Positions 34,918 through 44,662 of a DNA stretch of 60,682 nucleotides are shown here, one piece after another. The position numbers and the translations under genes were made by a program. A model generated the notes under the pieces. That model was not told the DNA's origin. It saw only the letters and a program-made list of their open reading frames with translations, and searched no databases. Source of the DNA: Akkermansia muciniphila (GTDB lineage: Bacteria > Verrucomicrobiota > Verrucomicrobiia > Limisphaerales > F1-80-MAGS106); assembly GCA_945865375.1 (NCBI GenBank), contig CAMBEJ010000011.1, positions 1 through 60,682 of the forward strand. The letters are read 5' to 3'. The number at the start of each line of letters is the position of its first letter. The first letter of the stretch is position 1.

Positions 34918-36192
34918 ATGAAAGTTCATAAGTGGCTGTTTGCGATAGGATGCGTTGCGGGTTCCATCGTTCTCTCCGGTGAGTTGGGCGCGGTTGACTG
35001 GCCGGGTTGGCGCGGGGCTGATCGCACGGATGTGAACCGAGAAAAGGGTTTGATGAAGTCTTGGCCCGCAGGAGGACCCAAACAACTGTGGATGTATAAA
35101 AACGCGGGCAAGGGCTATTCCGGGCCTGCTGTGGTGAAGGGTGTGCTTTACACCCTAGGCTCCCGGGAGGACTATGAAATCCTGATCGCACTCGATGTCG
35201 CTACAGGCAAGGAGCTGTGGGTCTCGAATATCGGGAGCATTTTAGGGAACAAGTGGGGGGATGGCCCTCGAGGAACACCCGCCGTCGATGGGGATCGCGT
35301 TTATGCGATGGGGGGCAAGGGGGATCTTGTCTGCGTGCGGGCCAAGGATGGGGGCGCTGTGTGGAAAAAGTCCATGAAAGCGCTCGGAGGGAAGGAGCCT
35401 AATTGGGGATACTCAGAATCGGTCCTGGTGGATGGGCCAAGGGTTCTTTGCACCCCTGGGGGCGATGAAGGGGGCATTGTGGCGTTTGATAAATCTTCCG
35501 GCGACCTGCTTTGGCAGACCAAGGATTTTACGGATAGCGCCCATTATTCATCCATCATCGCGATCGATCACAACGGAATGCGCCAGTATGTGCAACTCAC
35601 CTCGAAGAGTGTCGTGGGCGTGTCTGCCCAGGATGGGAAGATCCTTTGGAAGTCCGATTGGCATGGCACGGTGGCGGTGATTCCGACGCCGATTTTTTCG
35701 GACGGGCATGTCTATGTGACTTCGGGTTATAGAGCGGGTTGCAAGCTTATCAAGGTGGGCAGCAACCATGAGGTCTCCACGGTCTATCAAGATAACAAGG
35801 TGATGGAGAACCATCACGGAGGCGTGGTTTATGTGAATGGCTTTCTCTACGGATACTCGGAAGTTCGGGGTGGGAGCTGGACCTGCCAGAACTTCAAAAC
35901 CGGTGAGGAAGTGTGGACTTCGAAGAATCTTGGCAAAGGTGCCGTGGCCTGTGTGGACGGGATGCTTTACTGTCTCGAGGAAGGCTCGGGCACGGTGGCT
36001 CTAGTGGAGGTTTCTTCCAAGGGTTGGAACGAGAGGAGCCGATTCAAACTCGATCCCCAGACTTCCATTCGCAGTCCCTCGGGGCGTATTTGGACACATC
36101 CAGTGGTTTCTGGCGGGAAGCTTTTCTTGCGCGATCAGGATCTTGTCTATTGCTACGACGTGCGCGCCACGCCTGCTGCTGAGTCTAATTAG
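34918..36192 (+). CDS. PQQ-like beta-propeller secreted protein
   Basis: A 424-residue exported protein (signal MKVHKWLFAIGCVAGSIVLS). After the mature start VDWPGWRGADRTDVNREKGL, a hallmark of this family in Planctomycetes and Verrucomicrobiota, come repeats such as ALDVATGKELWVSNIG, VRAKDGGAVWKKSM, AFDKSSGDLLWQTKDF and SAQDGKILWKSDW. These are the W-motifs of a PQQ-like eight-bladed propeller. It lacks an identifiable quinone-binding disulfide, so it is more likely a binding or scaffold protein than a dehydrogenase. Confidence 0.9.
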   Translation: MKVHKWLFAIGCVAGSIVLSGELGAVDWPGWRGADRTDVNREKGLMKSWPAGGPKQLWMYKNAGKGYSGPAVVKGVLYTLGSREDYEILIALDVATGKELWVSNIGSILGNKWGDGPRGTPAVDGDRVYAMGGKGDLVCVRAKDGGAVWKKSMKALGGKEPNWGYSESVLVDGPRVLCTPGGDEGGIVAFDKSSGDLLWQTKDFTDSAHYSSIIAIDHNGMRQYVQLTSKSVVGVSAQDGKILWKSDWHGTVAVIPTPIFSDGHVYVTSGYRAGCKLIKVGSNHEVSTVYQDNKVMENHHGGVVYVNGFLYGYSEVRGGSWTCQNFKTGEEVWTSKNLGKGAVACVDGMLYCLEEGSGTVALVEVSSKGWNERSRFKLDPQTSIRSPSGRIWTHPVVSGGKLFLRDQDLVYCYDVRATPAAESN

Positions 36193-36193
36193 A

Positions 36194-36745
36194 CTAGATC
36201 TGGTGCATCGCGAGAACGGGGGCAGAATGAGCTTGAATGATCCTCGCGGCGACGTCCCCCAATTTGTTGACAATAAGGTCATGATGAGATGACCCGTTCC
36301 AGGGGCTCTTTAATAAAAGCGAGGTGCATCCGAGGAGATGCGCGGCATGAGCATCCTGCCATTTGTCGCTCACCACGTAACAGCGCTCGAGATCCAGTTG
36401 CCACTTGAACGCCGCTTCTTGAAAGAGCCCGGTCTGAGGTTTGCGGCAGGGGCAGCTGTCTAATTCGTCGTGCGGACAAACCAGGATGTCGTCCAGCGGG
36501 AGATTCTTTCGCAGCAGCATGTGCATCATTTCAAGCTCCCGTCTCGATTGATAGCCTCGTGAAAGACCCGGTTGGTTCGTGGTGCCGATCAGGAGAAAAC
36601 CGGCTTGTTTCAAGTGGCTCAGAGGCTCGAGCGCTTCCTCGTTGATTTGAAAATCTTCAAAATTCAGCGGGCTGATCTGGTGCTGCCGTTCGGCCTTGGC
36701 GAGGTTCAGGATTCCGTCACGTTCGAAAAATATTGCTGAGCGCAT
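36194..36745 (-). CDS. HAD-IIIA phosphatase-like protein (GmhB-like) with altered nucleophile
   Basis: A 183-residue protein of the histidinol-phosphatase/heptose-bisphosphatase group. Motif I should read FLDRDGxxN; here it is FFERDGILN, so the Asp nucleophile is Glu (residue 8). The other motifs are present: GTTNQPG (motif II), CPCRKP (zinc or substrate loop), and SDKWQDAHAAHLLGC (motif IV). Glu is a poor replacement for the phosphoaspartate nucleophile, so hydrolysis may be lost or changed. It ends 2 bp after the stop of the convergent propeller gene. Alternatively it serves as a non-catalytic binder. Confidence 0.75.
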   Translation of the reverse strand: MRSAIFFERDGILNLAKAERQHQISPLNFEDFQINEEALEPLSHLKQAGFLLIGTTNQPGLSRGYQSRRELEMMHMLLRKNLPLDDILVCPHDELDSCPCRKPQTGLFQEAAFKWQLDLERCYVVSDKWQDAHAAHLLGCTSLLLKSPWNGSSHHDLIVNKLGDVAARIIQAHSAPVLAMHQI

Positions 36746-37347
36746 AGGAGCCTACTTAGCAGGAAGCTCGCCGCTTTTAATGACGAACCTGCAATGTCGA
36801 TGCAACGCTCATGGAGCGTTGTGACAAAAAAACACCTTCTCTTCACCGACGAACGAATTGAGGGACTCAAAATACGGCTTCTTAGAGCAGGAATTGAATG
36901 GCATAACCAATTGTTGTTAAATAGTTTGTTAAATATTTATAAAATCCCATCAACGACCTCGAGGAGGCCGTCAAGAGAAGGCGTCAAAAGATCCACGAAG
37001 CACCGATTTTCCCTGGAACCATTTTTCCATTGTGAGGATTCCCAGCCGACGCGCTCCGTTTTTGCATTCTTGCGCTTTCAGAAATGCGACAGCGACTCCT
37101 CAAGATTGGGAAAGAAAGCCGTGAAATTGGACAACGGTTCGACGCAGAGGATCAGTTCCGGGACATGGACGCCATGCCGCTCGGCGGCTCTGATACCTTG
37201 CGGCCCTGTATCCAAGGGACAATGTCTGGCGTTCTGAGGCTCGATGCTCGCGTTTGGGATCTCAGAGCCCTTAGGTTCGTGTGCCTCTTGATGCCGTCAG
37301 GAGGTTTTGATGCCGATTGAAATCGAGAGGCTCTCGATCCCGCTTCG
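36746..37347. other. intergenic 600 bp, no gene supported
   Basis: Contains an AT-rich patch around 36915-36955 (TTGTTAAATATTTATAAAAT). A plus-strand open frame at 36794-37237 lacks any domain and has poor codon character. I see no RNA gene or repeat family member. The AT-rich patch may mark a promoter for the HAD gene or an old insertion. Confidence 0.4.
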
Positions 37348-38403
37348 CTACTCCACCAGATCTGAAGCGGACCGGATACGGGATTCCATAAGTTTCAGGA
37401 TAGGCAACGCTCGCGCGATCGCATTTTGTTCGGTTTGGCCGTAAAACGCCTGCATCGAGACAGTGATGGCGGCCACGGCCTCCCCGTTTCTATCTCGCAA
37501 GGGCAGGGTGACGATGACGACGTCTTTCTCTTTTCCAAAATAAATGTGGTCATTGGACACGACGTCCTTCTCCGCGGCTCCCGCGATTTGTCCAAGATCC
37601 TTTTCATTGGCCGCCGCCACGACGTGCAGCTCAGGCTTGCTGGCGGTTCTTGCGTAGACTTTGAGTCCGCGCACGCGTGGATACCGACGCAAGGCTTCGC
37701 GGACCAAATTCTTCGCAAAAGGTTCCCTGGGTGTGTAGAGCAGGCTCGCATCTGTGAAGTAGCTGATGGAATCGGACTTGGTCCAAAAGCCCAGTTTGCC
37801 CTCGGTAAAGGAGTTGTCATTGATGGTGGGAATGACCTGTTTTCCATCGAGTTTGCAGCGGATTGTGTTGCCGACACACTGCACCGACAACTCATGCCAA
37901 TCCCCCTTCTTGATGGGCAATTCAGGCCCGACCGGCTGGGAACGAACACCGTCAACAAATTTGTAGAACCGGAGATTGTTACCCATGGCGCTGGCACGAA
38001 GGACGTAGTAATTGGTTTCGTCTCGGATCCGGAACGCCACCCCCGCCATTTGTTCGAGGACCCCCGACACGATTTTGAAACGTGTCGTGAACGTGAAATC
38101 TCCAAAAACCTCGTCATCCAGGATGCAGAGAGGGAAACGCTCGTCGGCAAGCTCTTTAGACAATTGCGCGAGCACGGGGCGTTTCGTGGCAGGTCTCGCA
38201 TTAGGCGTGATCGGAGGAAGGATGGGTGGAACCTCGTCAAGGATGACTTTCCATGCGGTCGGCCCGCCTGTCCCGGTGAGGGCGGCTCGGTAAGGTTTCG
38301 GGAGTTGTTGGACATCGTCCAACTTGAACTCGAGTTGCCGCTCGGCAGCTGGGAGCCACAGAGTCGAGACCGTGAGAAACAGGATCAAGCACCAACGCAT
38401 CAT
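37348..38403 (-). CDS. secreted concanavalin-like (DUF1080-type) protein with C-terminal extension
   Basis: A 351-residue exported protein (MMRWCLILFLTVSTLWLPAA signal). Middle segments FTTRFKIVSGVLEQMAGVAF, RIRDETNYYVLRASAMGNNL and KGDWHELSVQCVGNTIRCKL follow the laminin-G/concanavalin pattern of DUF1080 and GH16-like proteins. The last about 110 residues (LKVYARTASKPELHVVAAAN, VVIVTLPLRDRNGEAVAAIT) look like a small ligand-binding domain of the Cache/PAS type. It lies 37 bp after the vWA gene on the same strand. The combined function is not known. Confidence 0.65.
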   Translation of the reverse strand: MMRWCLILFLTVSTLWLPAAERQLEFKLDDVQQLPKPYRAALTGTGGPTAWKVILDEVPPILPPITPNARPATKRPVLAQLSKELADERFPLCILDDEVFGDFTFTTRFKIVSGVLEQMAGVAFRIRDETNYYVLRASAMGNNLRFYKFVDGVRSQPVGPELPIKKGDWHELSVQCVGNTIRCKLDGKQVIPTINDNSFTEGKLGFWTKSDSISYFTDASLLYTPREPFAKNLVREALRRYPRVRGLKVYARTASKPELHVVAAANEKDLGQIAGAAEKDVVSNDHIYFGKEKDVVIVTLPLRDRNGEAVAAITVSMQAFYGQTEQNAIARALPILKLMESRIRSASDLVE

Positions 38404-38440
38404 GGGAGCAACCCTACCAGAAGCTTCCAAGGGAACAAGC

Positions 38441-40555
38441 TTACTCGCTCGCGAGGGCTGGCTGGAGCGACATTCGACGGGCGAGGAAAGTTTCCAGGAC
38501 CAGCACCGCCAGCGCGGCGAGCAAGAACCAACGCCAGAGCCGTTGTTGTGACTCAAGACTCTGGGCATGAATCACCCGCCTCTGGGGTTCATTCTGCGGC
38601 CCTGCCTGTTTGATCGAGCCATCCACAACCTTGATTCCAAACTTTTCCAGATCCCCTTTTTCCATGGGTTTCGTTTTGCTCTCGTCGGGTGCGACGTTGA
38701 CCCCGACCCACCGGTTCTCGGGCTCGAATTTGTAGAAGCCGGGGACTTCTGTTTTCGTGTAGCTCTCTGCGGAACCAAGGAGATCGGTTCTCCCGTCAGG
38801 CCGTCGGACGGCTCTCGTCTGAACCGAGCCTGGATTGACTGGAGAGCCAATGTCAATCGGGCTGCCGATAATGGTTTGAGAAGGTTTGCTTGAGAGCACC
38901 CCTGCGGAATCCAGGAAGGCATACATCAGGGGAACGAACTTGGATGACAAAGCGAGCTGGCTGTCATCCGGTGTCCAGCTGGATGTCAGCAGGAAGAGTC
39001 GCCCGCGCTGAGTAGGCAGCTCCAGCAGTGCGGGGTTGTTATTCTCGAATCGCGCAATCACCCTCGCTCCCGCGAAGTTCGTCGGCTGCAAGACACGGTG
39101 CCTCCAGAAGTGGACTTTCGTAAAATCATTGAATCGCGAGTCGGACATGGGCTTAAAAAGAGGATGCGAAAAATCGATCTCCGCGAGCATTTGATAGGAT
39201 TTGGATCGATCCTCTCTCACATAGAAGGCGGATTGCTGGGTCAGTTGCGCGAGTTGAGGACCCGCTTGATCCGATAGCATGGCCGCAAAGGCGGTGGCTC
39301 CTGCGTCCAGAGACGAGGACAAATGTAGCAGGCCCGCCGGGTCCGCTGGAAGCGCGGCGATCACGGGGGATTTGGGCCAGTCAGACTGGACTCCCGCAGC
39401 GCCCGCTGTCGATTGGGAGGGGAACTGTCGCAGATTGACCGAAGGCACGGCATTGGTCTGAAAGACGCTTCCCAAATAGAATAGCAGTGTCGAAGAGGCT
39501 GTCTTATCGGCACCGCCGACGAATGTCACAAGTGTCTCCTCGATGGGTGTGGGCGCGAGATAAAAGGTGTTGTCAAACTCTGAGTTGTCCCCTGAGAGAT
39601 GGAGTTCAATGGGGTTTTTTGTGTTCGCCGTCGGCAGCATTGCCAACGGACGCGATTGGCCGGGTGGCACTGAAATGTCGGATGGGGTGCCAAGTGAACG
39701 CTTGTTGGGCGATGGCTCAATCCATTCTGTCTGAAAACGGTCGGTTTTGGTTTCCGACGAGTTGTGTCCACGTACCTTCACTCGCTTTTCACGGGCCACG
39801 CCCAGTTCCTGAGACACGATCGCAGTGAGAGACGCGTTGCCCTGATAGTCCGGCTTCAGAATCTTGATCGATACCCTCACGTCATCGGGCCACCGAGCGC
39901 CCCTGAGCTCTCCCAGACGGCTGCTTTCCTGGAAATCGGTGATCAACACGATCTCCTTTATGTGAGTTTGAGGGCCCGTCGAGCCGACGTCTCGCAGTTG
40001 GTGAGACGCCTGGATGAGCGCGGAGGCGGTCTCCGTCCTGTCCCACCCGGGGTGGATGGCTTGAAGCCGGTCGAGAGTTTTGGGGGCCCTTTGGGAAGGG
40101 ATCGACCGATTCCACTCGTCGAAGGTGATTAACGGAATGGGGACGCTATCGAAGGTATACACGGCTGCCGCGTCGCCTGCGGAGAGGTCGTTGAGGGTCT
40201 TCTGTACGGCGTCGATGGCGGCCGGCCACAAGCCGGGGCGGCGCATGCTGGCGCTGGTGTCAACCAGCACCACCACGTGTCTGGATGTGGCGGGCGATGA
40301 GATCGAGGGGAGGGGTTGGGTGAGGAAAGGCCGGGCGAATGCGCACGCCAGCAAGGCGATGGCGAGACAGCGGAGGGCCAGCAGAAGGAGATGTTCGAGC
40401 CTGCTTCGACGGGTGATTCGTGGAAATGAAGGTGCCAAAAACCGCGTGGCGCTGAAGAGAATTCGTTCCTTCGGATTGCGGCGGATGAGATGCCACCAAA
40501 GCGGCACGGCGATCGCCGCGGAAGCCAGCAGGAATAGTGGAGCCAGGAAGTTCAT
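38441..40555 (-). CDS. BatA/von Willebrand A domain membrane protein
   Basis: A 704-residue protein. The N-terminal BatA domain (MNFLAPLFLLASAAIAVPLW, WHLIRRNPKERILFSATRFL) has two membrane segments. The vWA domain (about 90-290) has the metal-ion MIDAS pattern DTSAS. Next comes a long periplasmic part (FDNTFYLAPTPIEETLVTFV and on) and a C-terminal membrane anchor (WFLLAALAVLVLETFLARRM). These proteins are common in Planctomycetes and Verrucomicrobiota, often next to MoxR ATPases and DUF58 proteins, which are not visible here. The C-terminal tail continues past the vWA as a chaperone or protease-inhibitor-like region. Confidence 0.82.
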   Translation of the reverse strand: MNFLAPLFLLASAAIAVPLWWHLIRRNPKERILFSATRFLAPSFPRITRRSRLEHLLLLALRCLAIALLACAFARPFLTQPLPSISSPATSRHVVVLVDTSASMRRPGLWPAAIDAVQKTLNDLSAGDAAAVYTFDSVPIPLITFDEWNRSIPSQRAPKTLDRLQAIHPGWDRTETASALIQASHQLRDVGSTGPQTHIKEIVLITDFQESSRLGELRGARWPDDVRVSIKILKPDYQGNASLTAIVSQELGVAREKRVKVRGHNSSETKTDRFQTEWIEPSPNKRSLGTPSDISVPPGQSRPLAMLPTANTKNPIELHLSGDNSEFDNTFYLAPTPIEETLVTFVGGADKTASSTLLFYLGSVFQTNAVPSVNLRQFPSQSTAGAAGVQSDWPKSPVIAALPADPAGLLHLSSSLDAGATAFAAMLSDQAGPQLAQLTQQSAFYVREDRSKSYQMLAEIDFSHPLFKPMSDSRFNDFTKVHFWRHRVLQPTNFAGARVIARFENNNPALLELPTQRGRLFLLTSSWTPDDSQLALSSKFVPLMYAFLDSAGVLSSKPSQTIIGSPIDIGSPVNPGSVQTRAVRRPDGRTDLLGSAESYTKTEVPGFYKFEPENRWVGVNVAPDESKTKPMEKGDLEKFGIKVVDGSIKQAGPQNEPQRRVIHAQSLESQQRLWRWFLLAALAVLVLETFLARRMSLQPALASE

Positions 40556-40560
40556 CCCAA

Positions 40561-40784
40561 TTTGGAAGTGGTCGCGGAATCGAAGTTAACCACGCCGTAA
40601 CCGTTTAATGATTGAAACACGGATTGCGCGGATAACACGGATGGGATCGGGCGGAGGGTTGATTGTCTCCGCTTGGGTTGAGTCACCCAACGGTGACTGT
40701 AAAAACACCCTTTAGTAAATAAATTCTTTTTTGCGCCTTGGCTCTTCGGTGTCTTTGCGTGAAGTCGCTGCTGCATCATGACGG
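40561..40784. other. intergenic with degenerate repeat
   Basis: Contains ACACGGATTGCGCGGATAAC and CACGGATGGG (about 40617-40645), a dispersed sequence type seen in degenerate form at 29117. No gene is supported. Confidence 0.4.
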
Positions 40785-41786
40785 CTAAGGGGTTAATGGA
40801 CCGAGATGTTTGAGCAGGAACGCCTCCATTTTTCTTTTAGCATAGGCGTTGACAGCCTGCGCGGCATCCATCGTGTGGGGCCACCCTTCCATCCGCCCGT
40901 ACTCATGGGGAACGTTCAGTGATTTCAATTTTGCCGAGAGCGAGTCGGCCTGATCTATGGGGACAATCTCATCTAAAGTTCCATGGAAAATGAGAGTGGG
41001 AGGAGCGCCTTGCTGCAGGTGAGCCATCGGGGAAGCTTGCCGGTAGAGCTCCGGCGCTTGTTCAAATGATTTGCCATCGAGCAGTTCTTTGACCAAGCCC
41101 GAAGCTATGGCAAAGGGGGTGGTCAGGTCCGCCGGGCCATAAAAGTTCACAACCGCTGAGACGCTGGACGACACCTCTGGATACCCGCCATTTCCTTCCA
41201 GCTCTTTGAGATCGGAACTGTAACCCACCATCATTGCGAGGTGTCCCCCTGCCGAGCCGCCGATCACCGCGATGTGCTGGGCGTCGATCCCCAACGATCC
41301 TGCTTGAGCGCGCATCCAGCGCACCGCGTTCTTGGCGTCTTGAACGCACGCGGGGAAGGGGGCCTCGGGCACAAGCCTATAGCTTATTGTCGCCACAACA
41401 TAGCCGAGCTTCGCGAAATGCGTGGTGTAGACCCGGTAGTCCTGCCGTCTGCCCCCCTTCCAACCTCCCCCATGGATGAAAATCAGCCCAGGAGCATTTT
41501 TTGGAGTTGGGACAGGCGAAAATAGATCGAGCAGCAGGGCGCGCTGGCCGACCTTCCCATATTCGATGTCCTTCCTTTCCACAACACCGGCTGGCAAGGG
41601 CGGGTTTAGATCCACAAGTTTGAGTTCTTTCAAGGCATAAGCGGCCATCATGGCGTGGGTGCTGGCATAACCTGCCGGTCGTGAACCATCGTTGATGGAC
41701 GGGCGCGCCAGGGCGATCTTGGCGGCCAAAAGGGCGCTCGCTGATAGCAGCACGAGGCCGCCAAGGACTTTTAGAACACGTTTCAT
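40785..41786 (-). CDS. secreted/membrane-anchored alpha/beta hydrolase (BD-FAE-like esterase)
   Basis: A 333-residue esterase with an N-terminal hydrophobic segment (MKRVLKVLGGLVLLSASALL). The oxyanion motif HGGGW, the nucleophile elbow GGSAGG (Ser), an Asp in TLDEIVP and a His near WPHTMDAA give the catalytic set of the hormone-sensitive-lipase/BD-FAE group. It would hydrolyse ester groups, perhaps on polysaccharides, in the periplasm. It is divergent from the FG-GAP gene. Confidence 0.85.
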   Translation of the reverse strand: MKRVLKVLGGLVLLSASALLAAKIALARPSINDGSRPAGYASTHAMMAAYALKELKLVDLNPPLPAGVVERKDIEYGKVGQRALLLDLFSPVPTPKNAPGLIFIHGGGWKGGRRQDYRVYTTHFAKLGYVVATISYRLVPEAPFPACVQDAKNAVRWMRAQAGSLGIDAQHIAVIGGSAGGHLAMMVGYSSDLKELEGNGGYPEVSSSVSAVVNFYGPADLTTPFAIASGLVKELLDGKSFEQAPELYRQASPMAHLQQGAPPTLIFHGTLDEIVPIDQADSLSAKLKSLNVPHEYGRMEGWPHTMDAAQAVNAYAKRKMEAFLLKHLGPLTP

Positions 41787-41905
41787 CGAGGTTTTAGGCT
41801 GCGGCAAAGAGTGGAGCCCCATGATTCAGAGGGTCAATCCTAAACGTTGAGTTTTCAGGCTGGTCGAAGTGATGCTGAGTGTGCTACAAATCACGAATTA
41901 ACCCT

Positions 41906-43087
41906 ATGACTCTTCTTCGAATTCTATTTTGCGCTACGGCGCTGAGCACCGCTTCCATCGCTGCCGAACCGAAAATCCCCGCTTTCGAAGCGGTCGAGGT
42001 CGATTCGAAAATTGAGATTGGCTATGGTGTTGCGGTTGCCGATGTAGACGGGGATGGGCGAAAAGACATCGTCTTGGCGGACAAGAGCGTCTTTGTCTGG
42101 TACCAAAATCCGACATGGAAAAAATTCATTCTAGCCGAAAAAGTAACACCGATCGATCATGTCTGCCTGGCGGCTGCGGACATTGATGGCGATGGCAAAG
42201 CCGAGATAGCCGTCGGTGCAGGTTGGAATCCGGGAGACACCGTCAACAGCGGCTCCGTGCATTTTCTGATTGCTCCGAAGGATCACCGGGAACTTTGGAC
42301 CCCCATCGCCCTCCCTCACGAGCCCACCGTACACAGGATGCGTTGGGTGCGTCATGGAACTGCGGGCTTTGTCCTGGTGGTTGTGCCCCTGCACGGACGG
42401 GGCAACCAGGCTGGTAAAGGCGAGGGTGTGAAGACGCTCGCCTACACCAAGCCATCGGATCCACGAACCCCTTGGAAGACCGAGGTGATCGATCGCTCTT
42501 TGCACATGACCCATAACTTCGACCCGATGCAGTGGGATTCAGATGTGGAGTCAGAGCTCTTGATTGCCTCCAAGGAAGGTCTTTTTGTATTGAACCGATC
42601 CGGTGCAGGCTGGGAAAAGCAAAGGCTTGGGGGCTTGGATGGGGTGGGCTCCGGCGAGGTGCGTGCGGGCAGACTCCCCAAAGGGGGCAAGTTCATCGCG
42701 ACTGTGGAACCGATGCACGGCAACTCCGTAGTCGTCTACACCCCCCCTAAAGCGAAGAGTCAGAGCGAATGGACGCGGCGAGTCGTGGACGACACTGTGG
42801 TGGACGGGCACGCCCTCGCGACGGGTGACCTGGCCAGGACTGGCAGCGACCAAATCGTCGTCGGCTGGCGTGCGATGAACCGTCCCGGAGTCAAGGTCGG
42901 CATCAGGCTCTATTCGCCGCTAAATCCGGAGGGCACTGAGTGGAAGACATCCTTGGTGGATGACAACGCCATGGCTTGCGAAGATTTGTGCCTAGCGGAT
43001 CTAAATAACGATGGACGTCTCGACATCGTGGCCGCTGGACGAGCGACCAAGAATGTGAAAATTTACTGGAATCAAGGAGTCAAATGA
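41906..43087 (+). CDS. FG-GAP/VCBS repeat secreted protein
   Basis: A 393-residue protein with signal peptide (MTLLRILFCATALSTASIAA). Repeats with the calcium signature DxDGDGxxDI are visible: VADVDGDGRKDIVLAD, AADIDGDGKAEIAVGAG, and at the end LADLNNDGRLDIVAAG. Intermediate blades are degenerate. These form an alpha-integrin-like propeller. It may bind sugars or act in adhesion. The ATG at 41906 is preceded by a few A/T bases but no strong Shine-Dalgarno. Confidence 0.85.
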   Translation: MTLLRILFCATALSTASIAAEPKIPAFEAVEVDSKIEIGYGVAVADVDGDGRKDIVLADKSVFVWYQNPTWKKFILAEKVTPIDHVCLAAADIDGDGKAEIAVGAGWNPGDTVNSGSVHFLIAPKDHRELWTPIALPHEPTVHRMRWVRHGTAGFVLVVVPLHGRGNQAGKGEGVKTLAYTKPSDPRTPWKTEVIDRSLHMTHNFDPMQWDSDVESELLIASKEGLFVLNRSGAGWEKQRLGGLDGVGSGEVRAGRLPKGGKFIATVEPMHGNSVVVYTPPKAKSQSEWTRRVVDDTVVDGHALATGDLARTGSDQIVVGWRAMNRPGVKVGIRLYSPLNPEGTEWKTSLVDDNAMACEDLCLADLNNDGRLDIVAAGRATKNVKIYWNQGVK

Positions 43088-43169
43088 GCTCCGTTCTCCC
43101 CGAACCCCGGGTCTCCGCATTCCTCACCTTGGGCCGTGAGGGAGGGCGCGGTTTCACCGGCGCAATCGA

Positions 43170-44591
43170 ATGGACAAAGAAAAGATAGTTGAGGCGAGCA
43201 CGCTCAGGATGCGCGCGGAGGGAATGGGCGAACCCACCATCGTCGCGTTTGCGGGGTCGCTCCGACGTTTTTTGAACGGGGACTCCGGCATGCTTCCCGA
43301 GGATCGCCTGGGGAGCCTGGGCAAGCTCCCTGGCTACTCGGAACTGGATGCGTTTGCGGACGCGGGGCTGGACCCTGGACTGTTGCGCCGGGTCGCTGTG
43401 ATCAAACTCAACGGAGGGCTCGGGACGAGCATGGGGTTGGAGCGTGCCAAGTCGCTCATCCGCGTCAAGGGAGATCTCACTTTTCTGGATATCACGGCCC
43501 GGCAGATCCTGCAACTGAGGGGGCAAACGGGAACCCACGAGCCTGCGTTTTTTCTGATGAACAGTTTCAGCACACAGCAGGACTCCCTGGACTATCTCCT
43601 CAAATACCCTGAGCTCGACGCTCGAGGGAGCTTGGATTTCTTGCAGAGCAGGGTTCCCAAATTGGATGCCGCCACCTTGTTACCCGTGGCGTTCCCGATC
43701 GATCCCTCGCTCGAGTGGTGCCCCCCTGGCCACGGCGATATTTATCCAACCTTACATTCCACCGGGCTCCTCGATCGGATGCTCGATCAAGGGATCAGGT
43801 ATCTCTTTGTCTCCAATTCGGATAACCTCGGGGCTTCCTTGGATCTGCGGATTGCCTCCTACTTTGCGAGCTCGGGTGACTCGTTCTTGATGGAGGTCAC
43901 GGCTCGGACGGACGCGGACCGAAAGGGAGGGCATTTGACACGGCGACGCAGCGATGGCCGGCTCGTTTTGAGGGAGACGGCACAGGTGCCCGAGTCCGAC
44001 GAGGCCGCATTTCAAAACATCACGAAACATGGCTACTTCAACACCAATAACCTTTGGATCCGCCTGGACCATCTCAAGGACTTGCTGGTTATGTCGAACG
44101 GGTACTTGCCTTTGCCTTTGATCCGGAATTTGAAGACAGTGGATCCAAAAGATGCCACGAGTTGTCCAGTGATCCAACTGGAGTCTGCGATGGGTGCGGC
44201 TATTGAATGTTTCGCGCGAAGCGGTGCCATCGTGGTTCCACGGACCCGGTTTGCTCCCGTGAAGACGACATCGGATCTGCTCCTGCTGCGTTCGGATGCC
44301 TATATTGTGGGGGATCGCAACGAGCTGGTTTTGCACGAGAAGCGGGCAGGGCGAGCTCCGGTGGTGAGCCTGGATCCGACCTATTACAAGGCATTGGACC
44401 AGTTCGAGGGTCTTTTTGCCAGGGGAGCGCCGTCGTTGCTTGAATGCGATCTATTGAGTGTCACGGGAGAGGTGGAATTCGACCAAGGAGTTGTTTGCAT
44501 AGGTTCCGTCGAGTTCATAAATTCGGCGTCTTCTGGAACCAGAGCGGTGGTTCGGGGTGTCTACAAAAACCAGGTCGTGAGGCTGCCGTGA
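43170..44591 (+). CDS. UTP--glucose-1-phosphate uridylyltransferase family (UDPGP type)
   Basis: A 473-residue enzyme of the eukaryote-like UDP-sugar pyrophosphorylase family, unlike bacterial GalU. The nucleotide-binding motif LNGGLGTSMG is at about 74-83 with the downstream KSLIRVKGDLTFLD. Also present are FLMNSFSTQQDS, CPPGHGDIYPTLHSTG and VSNSDNLGASLDLRI, which all fit UTP and glucose-1-P binding. It would make UDP-glucose for polysaccharide and LPS synthesis. It follows the FG-GAP gene and precedes rpmB. Confidence 0.88.
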   Translation: MDKEKIVEASTLRMRAEGMGEPTIVAFAGSLRRFLNGDSGMLPEDRLGSLGKLPGYSELDAFADAGLDPGLLRRVAVIKLNGGLGTSMGLERAKSLIRVKGDLTFLDITARQILQLRGQTGTHEPAFFLMNSFSTQQDSLDYLLKYPELDARGSLDFLQSRVPKLDAATLLPVAFPIDPSLEWCPPGHGDIYPTLHSTGLLDRMLDQGIRYLFVSNSDNLGASLDLRIASYFASSGDSFLMEVTARTDADRKGGHLTRRRSDGRLVLRETAQVPESDEAAFQNITKHGYFNTNNLWIRLDHLKDLLVMSNGYLPLPLIRNLKTVDPKDATSCPVIQLESAMGAAIECFARSGAIVVPRTRFAPVKTTSDLLLLRSDAYIVGDRNELVLHEKRAGRAPVVSLDPTYYKALDQFEGLFARGAPSLLECDLLSVTGEVEFDQGVVCIGSVEFINSASSGTRAVVRGVYKNQVVRLP

Positions 44592-44662
44592 ACAAAATAG
44601 CTTGCCACCAAGGGCTTGGATGATACCTTCTGCGCCCTTTAGGATTTGGAATAAAAGGGTTT

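Noticed and set aside
36794-37237. 147-codon plus-strand frame in the 600-bp gap
   Set aside because: No domain, no ribosome-binding site and irregular composition.
37426-38613. Plus-strand 395-codon frame
   Set aside because: Opposite a secreted concanavalin-like protein with signal peptide; lacks any motif.
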